64,000 nucleotides of DNA from positions 310,001-374,000 of the forward strand of contig OOIN01000038.1 of assembly GCA_900323505.1 (NCBI GenBank), written 5' to 3'. The position numbers and the translations under genes are program-made. Numbering within the stretch: the stretch's first letter is position 1; each line of letters begins with the position of its first letter. This document shows positions 20,801-29,634 of this stretch, in pieces. This stretch comes from Ustilago trichophora. Lineage: Eukaryota; Basidiomycota; Ustilaginomycetes; Ustilaginales; Ustilaginaceae. The notes beneath the pieces were generated by a model. The model was not told the DNA's origin. It worked only from the letters and a program-made list of their open reading frames with translations, and did no database searches.

Positions 20801-21954
20801 TTCTCGAGATGAGGAGGTCCGGTGGAACCGCCATTAGTATTTCCAGAAGCTTGGTTGTCGCGGCGTTCGAGCAAGTGATCGAGGGAGCGACGAGCACCGG
20901 CAGAATGGATTTTTCCTTCATCGTTAACATGACCAGGCGGTCGACGGTCGAAATCGCCATAAGGGGGAGAAGGATAGGGTTCAAAGCCGCTGCCTTCATC
21001 GGTACTGCGCTTGACGTGAGGATGACCAGGAGACGGCTCTACTTCTTCGTCGCAATGTCCTTGAGCGTCAAAGTGACACACAGGTTCTTCCCCATGAGAG
21101 ATCCTGTAGCGCTTGTGAAGCTCGTGAGGAGGACCTCCTCCACCAACAGGACCTCCACCATGTTTCGGAGAAGAATCCGGATGAGATCCAGGCTGGAGGG
21201 GAGATCCAGTGACACCTGTACCTGGTGTAAATGCCTGTGGATCGCGCTTGCGAAGCTGGTCAGAAGCACCGTGCGGATGACCAGGGTCTGGGATAGGTTC
21301 GACGTATGGAGGAAGTTTAATAGGAAAGTGCTTGGGATCACCGCCACGGCGCTTGAGGGCGGGGGGCTTGCCTCCACCCCTGCCGGGAATCGGCGTGGGA
21401 GCCTTGTATCCGGGAGGATTAGGCTCGAAAGGATTGGACTGGTCGCGCCTCTCCCAACCTCCGCTAGTGGGAGGCTTCTTGCGACTGGGAGGCGAGATAG
21501 GCGTATCGGGCTTGGAGCCAGGCGAGGTATGATCGAATGGATTCGACTGTTCACGCTTCTTCAAGCCATCCTTGGCGGGAGGCTTTCCACCGCCTCTACC
21601 AGGGATTGGCGTCGGAGCCTTATAACCAGGAGGGTTAGGCTCGAAAGGGTTGGACTGATCGCGTTTCACCAGCCTTTCCCCTTCACCAAACTCTCGCTTC
21701 CTAAAACCGGGAGCAGGACTACGCGGAACGTACTCGATAATCGGAGGCTGGTCATTACTACGACGATGGATGCCGATCGAGGGGGGTTTTCCCGACCCAC
21801 CAGTCTTTCCGCTATGCTCTGGGCTCGAAGCAGCATCTACATCTCCAGCAGCAGCAGTTCTACGATCGAATCGTACAACAGCTCGACCTTCTACGGTGGA
21901 AAGAAGCAGCGAGCTGGTGACAAAAGCTAGTAGGAGAGATTTTTTAAACCTCAT
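17864..21954 (-). CDS. Secreted Kex2-type repeat protein (frame break in hexamer repeat)
   Basis: I do not recognise an annotated family. The ATG at 21954 gives a signal peptide ([17 protein letters not shown]). Residues ~80-410 hold about a dozen dibasic Kex2-like sites. They include three near-copies of an R-(D/E)-QSNPF unit; two of these continue [23 protein letters not shown]. Residues ~455-915 hold four diverged copies of a ~75-residue domain with DPxTGxL, GKPI and a C-terminal FW/YW. After PNGAG (about 19186) the frame enters the hexamer as Leu-Val and stops at 18859. One frame over, an uninterrupted Ala-Gly frame runs to 17864. It encodes an eight-Cys region (CRC...CKRC...FACPEG) and ~13 copies of GDGKPAPGS. 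The intact product would be about 1,360 residues. The break could be a real allele or an assembly indel. Confidence 0.7.
17913..18268 (-). repeat. 27-bp tandem repeat (~13 copies) encoding GDGKPAPGS
   Basis: A 27-bp unit is repeated about 13 times with A/G exchanges (gcaggc/gcgggc, ttacc/ttgcc). It lies in frame at the C-terminal end of the secreted protein. The unit is a multiple of three, so copy changes keep the frame. Confidence 0.95.
18925..19184 (-). repeat. GCTGGT hexamer tandem repeat (~43 units)
   Basis: There are about 43 uninterrupted GCTGGT units on the minus strand, flanked on the 18.9 kb side by variant units (GCGGGT, GGTACC). Read in three frames it gives Ala-Gly, Leu-Val or Trp-Cys. 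Ala-Gly is the frame that connects to the downstream Cys-rich coding sequence. It lies inside the secreted repeat protein gene. Confidence 0.95.
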
Positions 21955-22127
21955 CGTTCGTCGCTCGCTTTACTTTACGTATACCTGTGAGAGTGTCGTA
22001 AAGAAAAGAAACGTTGTGTGTAAGAAAAAAAAAAGAGAGGGGGGGAGGCTTCAATCAACAGTTCTACCAGTACTTATACCGTGTGGTTTCGCTGGTGGCA
22101 GTGCCCTGGTTCATTTGGATCCTTGGG

Positions 22128-22170
<43 letters not shown>

Positions 22171-23191
22171 GCGTGAGAGAAAGTCCCACGATTGGGCTGC
22201 TAATTTATTTCACTTTGAGCATCAATGGTAGATGAAGCATCGGTGGCGCGGGAATGTGTGGGTCATTGTTTCCCACCCAAGTACAGCACGCTCGTTGGTC
22301 GGGCCGAAACGTTGGACGTTTGGCTTTGGTGGCTAAATAGATGAAGGGACAAATGCGAGAGGTGTGGGACTTGGGCGTGTCGCTACGTGTATGTGTGGGT
22401 GGGGTTGAGATTTTGTCTTTGTGAACCACGGTCAAAATGTGGCAGAGTCGGTGGGGTTGCGCTTTGTTCAGGGGTTGAGCGGCGAGGCGAGGGAAAAGAA
22501 CATAGGATTCGCTGTAAAGTGGCCTCGTTAGAGCAGTTTCGACAAGGACCGTTGCCGCAATGAGCAACACCATCCTTCCTTCTTCACATAGCACAACTTA
22601 CTATGGGCGAAGAGGTTAATCAAGTCCCTCAGCCGTCTGAACACTGACTCGACTTATTTCGCGAAGAGACAAGCTGGTTGGTTGGTTTGGTTGGAGAGAG
22701 TGGTCGCGTGACTTCATCTTCACCTCAAAGCAGCACTGGTTGGGTGGGAGAAATTGCCGCTTCAAGGTCCCATTGCAACTTCACCGACCCAGGTGGGTCG
22801 CAGTGGGAACTGGGCGAATGCACTGCTCGGACATACTTTTTTCTTTCTGTGGGTCACAGCAACCATGCTGTGCCAGCGTCAGAACAAGTGCTGTATCGGT
22901 GAGTGCACGTGCGGTTCGAGTGGTTACCCCCCCAAGTTCATCGCCACAAAGGCACCGACTACTTAGGGGCCTCGGTTGACATCTGTATCACCACCAGGCG
23001 GCGTCAACAACAGCCACTTCGGTACCTAGGTAAAAGACCATATGACCGTCTTTCACTCTAGTCGCAAACTTCACATCTGATTACTTGGATTCACTTCGCA
23101 AAAAAAGGCAAAGGGGGGTATGATATTGAATTCTCTCACAGCCATAAAGTATCATACGCTACTAGATGTGGGTTCAGACATATAGTATCTC
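21955..23191. other. Intergenic region upstream of the secreted protein
   Basis: This is 1,237 bp containing the promoter of the minus-strand secreted-protein gene and the 3' flank of the PITH-CENP-T gene. It contains a TG microsatellite and a tiny Cys-rich open frame at 22865-22966 (see findings). No recognised gene is present. Confidence 0.45.
22129..22169 (+). repeat. (TG)n microsatellite, about 20 units
   Basis: A pure TG dinucleotide run of about 41 bp lies about 175 bp upstream of the secreted repeat protein start codon. Confidence 0.95.
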
Positions 23192-26100
23192 TCACTCGTC
23201 ATCCAACACAGCACTACTCTGCATCGTAGTATCCACCATACTTACATCCTTTGCCCCTTTCTTCTTCGCCTTACCCTGACCTTTGCCCAACATCCCGCTT
23301 AAAGTCGTTTGAACAGTCCCGGCTTTAGCCCATCTACTGAGTTCCATCTGATCCGTCACTTCTCTCGGCAGCAACTTGTGAGCCAGACTACTAGCATCGT
23401 GTCTCTGCGTCACCCTTCCTTGCCTCTTGAGCACGGCGACTACGTCTGCGTCCGTGATGGTGCTTGCTGAAGAGGAGCGTGTTTTGGCCTGGGTGAGGAG
23501 GTTGGTGGCGAAATCGGAGAAGAAATCGTGAACCGCGCTGTCGAGCTCGTCGATGACGGACGAGTCGAGTTTCGCTCTCTTCGCTGCTGACGCTGCTGAA
23601 GAAGACGATGAAGATAAGAGAGAGGTAGAAGAAGAGGTGGAGGAAGAAGGGTGGAGGAAGGAGGTGAAAATGTCGCGCATGACAGAGGTGGGGAGAGGTG
23701 GGAGGGGAGCGCCGGTGATAGGCGAGATGCGGGATTTGCGCTTTTTGACAATTCGACGTTTGAGGAGGGCGTTGAGGTCTTTTGGATCGAGAAGGTCAAG
23801 TCGACGTGTGGAGGATTGGTCTGCGTCAGAGGCGGAGGAGGAATCGTCGTCTTCTTCGAAGTCGGGTACGGAAAGGCCGTATTCGACGCCGCCTTCGTCC
23901 GAGGAGTAGGCGTCGTCGATTTGGTACGATACCTCGTCTTGGTCGGCAAATGATACTCTGGATACGCGACTGTCGTCGCCTGCTCCGCCTGTGATGGAGG
24001 TGTCTCGCTGATCGCTGAGATCTCGCGAGGCAGATTCATCGGCAAGCCTACGAGCCAGTCCATCCGAATCGTCGCCGGTCGAACCTAGAGGCAGACTGTC
24101 AGATACTTCTTCCTCTTCCTCGCTCTGCATCAGTGGCATATCGTCGTCGTTGTCAAACATGACGATCGATCCATCCGCCTCGCCTTCCAACGGCTCCGAC
24201 ATGGACCTCCCCAAACTCTTCCTCCTCGCAGCGAGCACCGACTCATCTGCCTCCACCTCCCCTTCGTCCTCATCGTCTTCAAAGTGCAGCTGACCATCTT
24301 CGCTAAAGAAGCTCTGTCGGGTGAGGTCATCGAGCCTCCTGATCGCGCGAGCCGTGGCGAGGTCGATACCAGACGCCGAGATGAAACTCTGGGCAGGGAG
24401 GGATTGCTGCAGACTGCGTTCCAGCTCGTCCTCGCGCCTGCTCGACATGTCGTCGAATCGCATGGATGAAGGAGAGAGTTGGTCGGCAAAGGATACGCGT
24501 GATCCTGTTGAGATGCGGGATGTTTTGGGTCTGTCAGCCATGGCGGCAAAGATGCCGCCGCGGACGAGACCTACTCCGGATGCTCGGCGGGGGATGCCCA
24601 TGTCAGACAAGCGCGAGCGAGATCGGTCATCGGGACTGTCGGTGATGGAGACGAGAGATTCGTCAACATCGAGAGAGTCACTGACGTTGCTATCGCGAGT
24701 GAGGTCGCCAGGGACAGACTCGCCGGGGACGAGCATGGTGGCGCGACTGCCGAGAGAGGAGCGGGTGGAGCTGGCCATGCTTTCACGTGCACGGGTATGA
24801 GAGGTGGAGGCGTCGGCGGAGCTGGCTGTGCTGGTGCGGCCGGTTCGAGCAGCGGGCGGTGGCATTGCGATCGAGTCTTCGGAAGGTGTTGGTGGTGCGA
24901 CAAAGCCAGGTGCACGAGCGAGTCGACGAAGAAGGTCCATGGGGGATTCTTCTCGTCCACCGGCCCATCCACCAACGCCGCCCCAGAGCAAGCTTTTGCG
25001 AGTAGCGGATCGCCTCTCACGGGTACGCTGAGCGCTGGCAAGGAGCGCATCGTTGCGTTTGCGTCTCTTGTCGGTGGCAGGGGTTTGCATGGCTTGTGGC
25101 TGGGAGGTTGATGATGATGATGAGGCGGCTGCTCCGGTGAAAGGGTTGCTAGATGCAGAGGCCGAACCAGGAACGGTGCGTCGAGGGGTGCCTAGGATGC
25201 GTCGTCCAGGCGTGGTAGTCAACGCCGCGGTCTGTGAGGGTGTTCGCGCTTGGCGCTGAGCAGCTGCGTACTTGGTAGAAGGCGTCATGGAGCTCGACTG
25301 CAGCTGTCGGAGCAAAACATCGTTGGGTGGAGGCTGTGACAGTGATCTGCGGCGATTAGGGTCATTTGTACGGCCAGCTGCAGCCGAGTCTGTCTGAAGT
25401 GCATCTCCACCCCGTGAAGACTGTGTCGACGGGCCTGCTAGAGAAGGGCGATCGCGAGCTGGCGGTGCTGTTTGAGGGGTACGCGATCCAGCAGTGGGGT
25501 TGGCAGGTGTGCGTGTCCTTGCCGGGCTACGACTGGCGCGAGGAGTGGATTCGGTATCATCGGCATCGTCACCTGCCTGGGATGCGCGTGTCTTGCGTTT
25601 GCGCGTTGGTGTGGATGTAGGCGACTCGGTCTCTCGAGCCGGAGTCGAAGATGCGCTCCTTCTCGGCGAGCGTCGGGGTGTACCCTCTCCTGCTTCTGCC
25701 ATGCGAGCGATGCGCTGCGCTGCTTCTCTGTCGCTGATAACGTAACGTGGTGGAGTCCTTCTGCTGCTTCCACCTGCCAGACCCTGACTTGCACCGCGCT
25801 TCTCCTTCAATCCATCGACAGGTCGATCGGCCGAATTGGCAGCACCGATGTTGAGCCTCTCGCCCGGTTCACTCTTGAGAACTAGAGCAGTACCTCTGAA
25901 TCCGAGATAGAAGAAGCGTGAGAGGGTAGTAGCATTGGAATGCGAGAGGACGATGGTGATGCTGTTGGTATGAGAGAAGCGAGCCACGCTGACGGGATAC
26001 TCGACCACGCCTTGCTGTGCACGCAGCAGCGCAAAGTCAGCCTGCGCTTTTCCACTGCTCACACTACCGAGGGTAGCATTGCTGGCAAGGGGCGAGAGAT

Positions 26101-26497
26101 TGGCGGGATGATGGTCGGATGTGGCCTGGTCAACTTCGTCAAAATCGATGCCATCCGGACGATTGACAAAGGCACGACAGCGTGTAGGAGCAAAATCGCC
26201 CGTGCCCGTGTTGATGAGGATGGATTTGAGCCGAACAGGACAGGTGAAGGGAACGGTGATAGCCAGCTGATCGTCGACGTTGGACTGAGTCGAGGGTTCG
26301 GCAGAGAGACGCTCATGCCAAGGCTTGATGACGTTTTTGGCGGATTCGGGCGGATCGAGGTTGGCGCCCCATACTTTGTCGCGTACGATGTATTCAAAGA
26401 GGCTGATAGCATCACCGTCGACCGCAGATAGACCGGGGATGGAAGTGGAGCCGGGATCGCGGTTGTCCTGGTCGCTGTTGGCGGTGTTGCAGCTCAT
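23192..26497 (-). CDS. PITH domain fused to a CENP-T-like kinetochore protein
   Basis: One frame of 1,101 residues encodes two domains normally found in separate proteins. Residues ~31-224 match the PITH fold: SLFEYIVRDKV, NVIKPWHERL, VPFTCPVRLKSILI, FVNRPDGIDFD, the hallmark QGVVEYPVSVARFS, FFYLGFRG and GAANSADRP. The middle is Ser/Arg-rich with many TP/SP sites, including SPMDLLRRLARAPGF. The last ~150 residues match the CENP-T histone fold: PLPTSVMRDIFTSF, a helix with FFSDFATNLL, ITDADVVAVLKRQGRVTQ, and LAHKLLPREVTDQM. CENP-T links centromeric chromatin to the outer kinetochore; PITH proteins bind the 26S proteasome. The start is the first ATG, at 26497; further upstream the frame has only TTG. 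It is head to head with SEC63. Confidence 0.8.
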   Translation of the reverse strand: MSCNTANSDQDNRDPGSTSIPGLSAVDGDAISLFEYIVRDKVWGANLDPPESAKNVIKPWHERLSAEPSTQSNVDDQLAITVPFTCPVRLKSILINTGTGDFAPTRCRAFVNRPDGIDFDEVDQATSDHHPANLSPLASNATLGSVSSGKAQADFALLRAQQGVVEYPVSVARFSHTNSITIVLSHSNATTLSRFFYLGFRGTALVLKSEPGERLNIGAANSADRPVDGLKEKRGASQGLAGGSSRRTPPRYVISDREAAQRIARMAEAGEGTPRRSPRRSASSTPARETESPTSTPTRKRKTRASQAGDDADDTESTPRASRSPARTRTPANPTAGSRTPQTAPPARDRPSLAGPSTQSSRGGDALQTDSAAAGRTNDPNRRRSLSQPPPNDVLLRQLQSSSMTPSTKYAAAQRQARTPSQTAALTTTPGRRILGTPRRTVPGSASASSNPFTGAAASSSSSTSQPQAMQTPATDKRRKRNDALLASAQRTRERRSATRKSLLWGGVGGWAGGREESPMDLLRRLARAPGFVAPPTPSEDSIAMPPPAARTGRTSTASSADASTSHTRARESMASSTRSSLGSRATMLVPGESVPGDLTRDSNVSDSLDVDESLVSITDSPDDRSRSRLSDMGIPRRASGVGLVRGGIFAAMADRPKTSRISTGSRVSFADQLSPSSMRFDDMSSRREDELERSLQQSLPAQSFISASGIDLATARAIRRLDDLTRQSFFSEDGQLHFEDDEDEGEVEADESVLAARRKSLGRSMSEPLEGEADGSIVMFDNDDDMPLMQSEEEEEVSDSLPLGSTGDDSDGLARRLADESASRDLSDQRDTSITGGAGDDSRVSRVSFADQDEVSYQIDDAYSSDEGGVEYGLSVPDFEEDDDSSSASDADQSSTRRLDLLDPKDLNALLKRRIVKKRKSRISPITGAPLPPLPTSVMRDIFTSFLHPSSSTSSSTSLLSSSSSSAASAAKRAKLDSSVIDELDSAVHDFFSDFATNLLTQAKTRSSSASTITDADVVAVLKRQGRVTQRHDASSLAHKLLPREVTDQMELSRWAKAGTVQTTLSGMLGKGQGKAKKKGAKDVSMVDTTMQSSAVLDDE

Positions 26498-27000
26498 GAT
26501 GATGATGTGCTGTAGAGGATGGCTACAACGCGCATCCAGCGAAGTGGCCAAACGACGAGGAGTGGAAGTGTCAAGAGAAGATGGAGATGATGATGGTCGT
26601 CAGAGCTGAGTGGAGAGATGACAGCTGAAGACAAGTGTTGATCTCGCACGTATCTCTTTTCCATACGCAGTCACACATACAGTATACTGTATTGTAGCCG
26701 CTGATGCTGGTGCTGCTGCATGTTTCCAACTTTGTTAAGAGCGAAACAAGCACGACGCGTCAGCCAGCCGCGCGTACCAATGCCATCGCCGATCTTGTGT
26801 TCCCGATTTGAAGCCACAGCCAAAAGTGACAGCTGTACTTTGAGGCAATTTTGTATTGAAAATCCAAAATCCAAACACTTGAAAGAGGGCTTGAATTGCA
26901 GCTCGAAATGGAAGAATTGGAGCGGAATTCAAATGAGAGCGTGCCTTCCACCTCACCGCATTTCATTTGTGCAATCCAAAGAGCACACACACAGCACGAG

Positions 27001-27048
<48 letters not shown>

Positions 27049-27277
27049 CTTTCATCATCATCATCATCATCGTCATCCTCAAGAATCTGTCTCCCTCCCA
27101 ACGACGTCAACGATAACTTGCTGCACTTCGCCTGCTAGCAGCTTCGTCAAGACCTCCACCTCTCTTCGCTTTTGGGAAGCAGCACCCGTGCTGCCAACGA
27201 ACAAGCTCTACTTGCAAACAAAGGCTTGCGCGAAGCATCTGGACTTCGCTTGATCAAGCTCCTTTGCCGCCGCCAAC
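26498..27277. promoter_or_regulatory. Divergent promoter region, PITH-CENP-T / SEC63
   Basis: This 780 bp between two head-to-head start codons contains TACAGTATACTGTA near 26679-26693 and a (TC)n tract at 27002-27045, followed by a CATCAT-rich leader into SEC63. No gene was recognised. Confidence 0.5.
27002..27045 (+). repeat. (TC)n microsatellite in the SEC63 upstream region
   Basis: A run of about 22 TC dinucleotides lies about 230 bp upstream of the SEC63 start codon. Confidence 0.95.
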
Positions 27278-29347
27278 ATGGCCGAGTACAAGTACGACGA
27301 AGAGGGAGGACAGTTTCTCACCTTTGTCCTCACCTTTCTTCTCCTCATCCTCGTACCTCTCACCTACTCCCTTTTGGCCCCTTCGCGAACACGCACTTCC
27401 AAAAAGGGATCTTGGGATGCACGTGGCCAAAAGATCGACCTGATCAAATCTGCCAAGAAGCGTTCTTTGCTCAACCCTCAGATCAGCTCCAAGGCTGTAT
27501 TCGTCCTCGCTGGCTGGGGAATCGTCGCCTACCTCTTTCAGACCATCCTCAATACCGCCTCCAACTCTTCCCATGCCGTCTATGATCCCTTCCAGATCCT
27601 CGGCATCGCCGCCTCGGCCACCGAAAAGGAGATCAAAAAGCACTACAAGCGTCTCTCGGTCAAATTCCACCCGGACAAACTCGTCATCCAAGAAGGACAA
27701 ACCAAAGAAGAAGTCGAGGGTCACTACATCGAGCTCACCAAAGCTTACAAGGCTCTCACCGACGAGACGATTCGCAAAAACTTTGAACTGTACGGTCATC
27801 CCGATGGCAAACAGGAAATGTCGATGGGTATCGCTCTGCCTCGATGGGTGATCGAGAGTCAGAACAACGTCTACGTCTTGGGAATGTATGCCATCGTGTT
27901 GGGGGTCGGACTGCCCTTTTTGGTTGCACGCTGGTGGTACGGCTCTCGATCCAAGACCAAGGACGGTATCGTCAACTCTACCGCACAGACCTACTTCCAA
28001 CACTTGCGAGACGACACCAACGCATCACGCATCTTTGCCCTCCTCGCCATCTCGGACGAATTCAGCGATGCCAAGCTCGACAAGCTCGGCTCCAACCATC
28101 GCGATGAAGCGGCTTTGGCCAAACTCGAGTCCGAGATCCGACAGATCTTGTCAGAATTCGGACCCGAATGGCACCTGATCGACTCGTTCAAGAATGCATC
28201 TGTTCGCAAGGCGTTGGTTCTGCTGTATGCCCACACGCTTCGGATCGATAGTGGCAACAAGCGGGTGGAGGAGGAGAAGCTTAGATATGCGGCCAAGGCG
28301 GTACAGTTGATCAATGGATTGATGGCGATCAGTCTTGCCCACAACTGGTTGGAGACTACTTTGTTGTTGATGCAGTTTACGCAGTGTATGGTTCAAGCTG
28401 TACCATTGCAGGATTCGTCGTCGGGCGAGTTGCACCAGTTGCCCCATATGACGGTTGGACTGATCAAAAAGTTGCAGGAGGCTAACAGTTTGGCCAATTT
28501 GGGGGTTCAAGGATTTTGGAAGATTCCGGATGCTGAGAGGAAAGCGGTGCTGATCAAGCAAGGTGGATTGGGAGTGAAGGAGTATGAGGAGATGGTGAGG
28601 GTTACGGGTATGTGGCCTAGGTTGGAGTTGGTTGATGCGTTTTTCAAGGTTTCGGGCGAGAGGTTGGTTACTACGGGAGCGATTGTACAGTTTGTGGTGA
28701 AACTGAGGCTGTTGCCTCCCAAGAAGGATGGGGGATTGTTGAGGGATGGGAGGAGGTTGGATGCCAAGAGGATGGATGAGGAGAGTTCGGTTCGACCTGA
28801 TGAAGACGTTTCCACTTCCTCCACATCTCCTTCTGTTAAGGAAGGGGAGAAGGAGGAAGGGAAGGAGGTGATTGGGTTTGCACGGGCACCTTACTTTTGG
28901 GAAGAGAGGAAGCCTAGTTGGTGGGTTTTGATTGGAGATCAAAAACTCGATCGGGTTATTGTTCAACCTACCAAGGTGACTGATATTGGAAGCGAACAGA
29001 TTCGAACTTATAGTGTTCAATTTCAAGCACCTCCTCAAGCTGGATTGTATACGTTTCAGGCGATTCTCAAGTCGGATTCGTTTTTGGGATCGGATGCGAG
29101 TAGGATGGTAAAGCTCAAGGTGGAAGATGCGAGTGTTTTGGAGGAGGAGGATGGAGAGGATGAAATTAGCGAACCTGAAGAAGACAGCCTTGCGGGTCAA
29201 ATGGCCTTGATGAAAGGTCAAAAGGTCAAACCTAGAAAAGAGGAAGAGGAGGATGACGAAAGCGACGATGAAAGTGACACAGATGACGACGTCAAACAAA
29301 ACAACAACAATCATAGCGATAGCGACAGCGATACCGATTCAGATTAA
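27278..29347 (+). CDS. SEC63: Sec63, J-domain subunit of the ER translocon
   Basis: Sec63 is an ER membrane protein that recruits the luminal Hsp70 (BiP/Kar2) to the Sec61 channel for post-translational translocation. The 689-residue protein has a membrane segment at about residues 12-33, a second around 72-92, then the J domain (DPFQILGIAASATEKEIKKHYK...) with the essential HPD in KFHPDKL. A third membrane segment follows at about 200-220 (YAIVLGVGLPFLVARWWY). The Sec63 domain occupies the rest. The tail is strongly acidic (EEDGEDEISEPEED, SDSDSDTDSD), as in yeast, where it binds Sec62. It is a single exon; the ATG is in a CAACATGGCC context. Confidence 0.95.
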   Translation: MAEYKYDEEGGQFLTFVLTFLLLILVPLTYSLLAPSRTRTSKKGSWDARGQKIDLIKSAKKRSLLNPQISSKAVFVLAGWGIVAYLFQTILNTASNSSHAVYDPFQILGIAASATEKEIKKHYKRLSVKFHPDKLVIQEGQTKEEVEGHYIELTKAYKALTDETIRKNFELYGHPDGKQEMSMGIALPRWVIESQNNVYVLGMYAIVLGVGLPFLVARWWYGSRSKTKDGIVNSTAQTYFQHLRDDTNASRIFALLAISDEFSDAKLDKLGSNHRDEAALAKLESEIRQILSEFGPEWHLIDSFKNASVRKALVLLYAHTLRIDSGNKRVEEEKLRYAAKAVQLINGLMAISLAHNWLETTLLLMQFTQCMVQAVPLQDSSSGELHQLPHMTVGLIKKLQEANSLANLGVQGFWKIPDAERKAVLIKQGGLGVKEYEEMVRVTGMWPRLELVDAFFKVSGERLVTTGAIVQFVVKLRLLPPKKDGGLLRDGRRLDAKRMDEESSVRPDEDVSTSSTSPSVKEGEKEEGKEVIGFARAPYFWEERKPSWWVLIGDQKLDRVIVQPTKVTDIGSEQIRTYSVQFQAPPQAGLYTFQAILKSDSFLGSDASRMVKLKVEDASVLEEEDGEDEISEPEEDSLAGQMALMKGQKVKPRKEEEEDDESDDESDTDDDVKQNNNNHSDSDSDTDSD

Positions 29348-29634
29348 TCCCCTCCCTTCTCCCAACATCGCATCTCTTCAGCATGTCTCCACAAAATCTG
29401 TTTCAGCATTCAATTCCATTCCCCCGCCCTCTAGAACCGTTCCCACTTCCATCTGCCATTCCGCTCGACTTCTCATCTTGAGGCAAAACACAGACATGAG
29501 CATCAAAGGTGAAGAGTGTCGGGAATGGGTATATCACCATTGCATTGTTGTATTGTGTGTATCTATGCTACATCTTTTGCTTTTCGCTCAGTGTCTAGTG
29601 TGTATGAGAGTCTTGCTGCACCTTTCAAGTCCAT

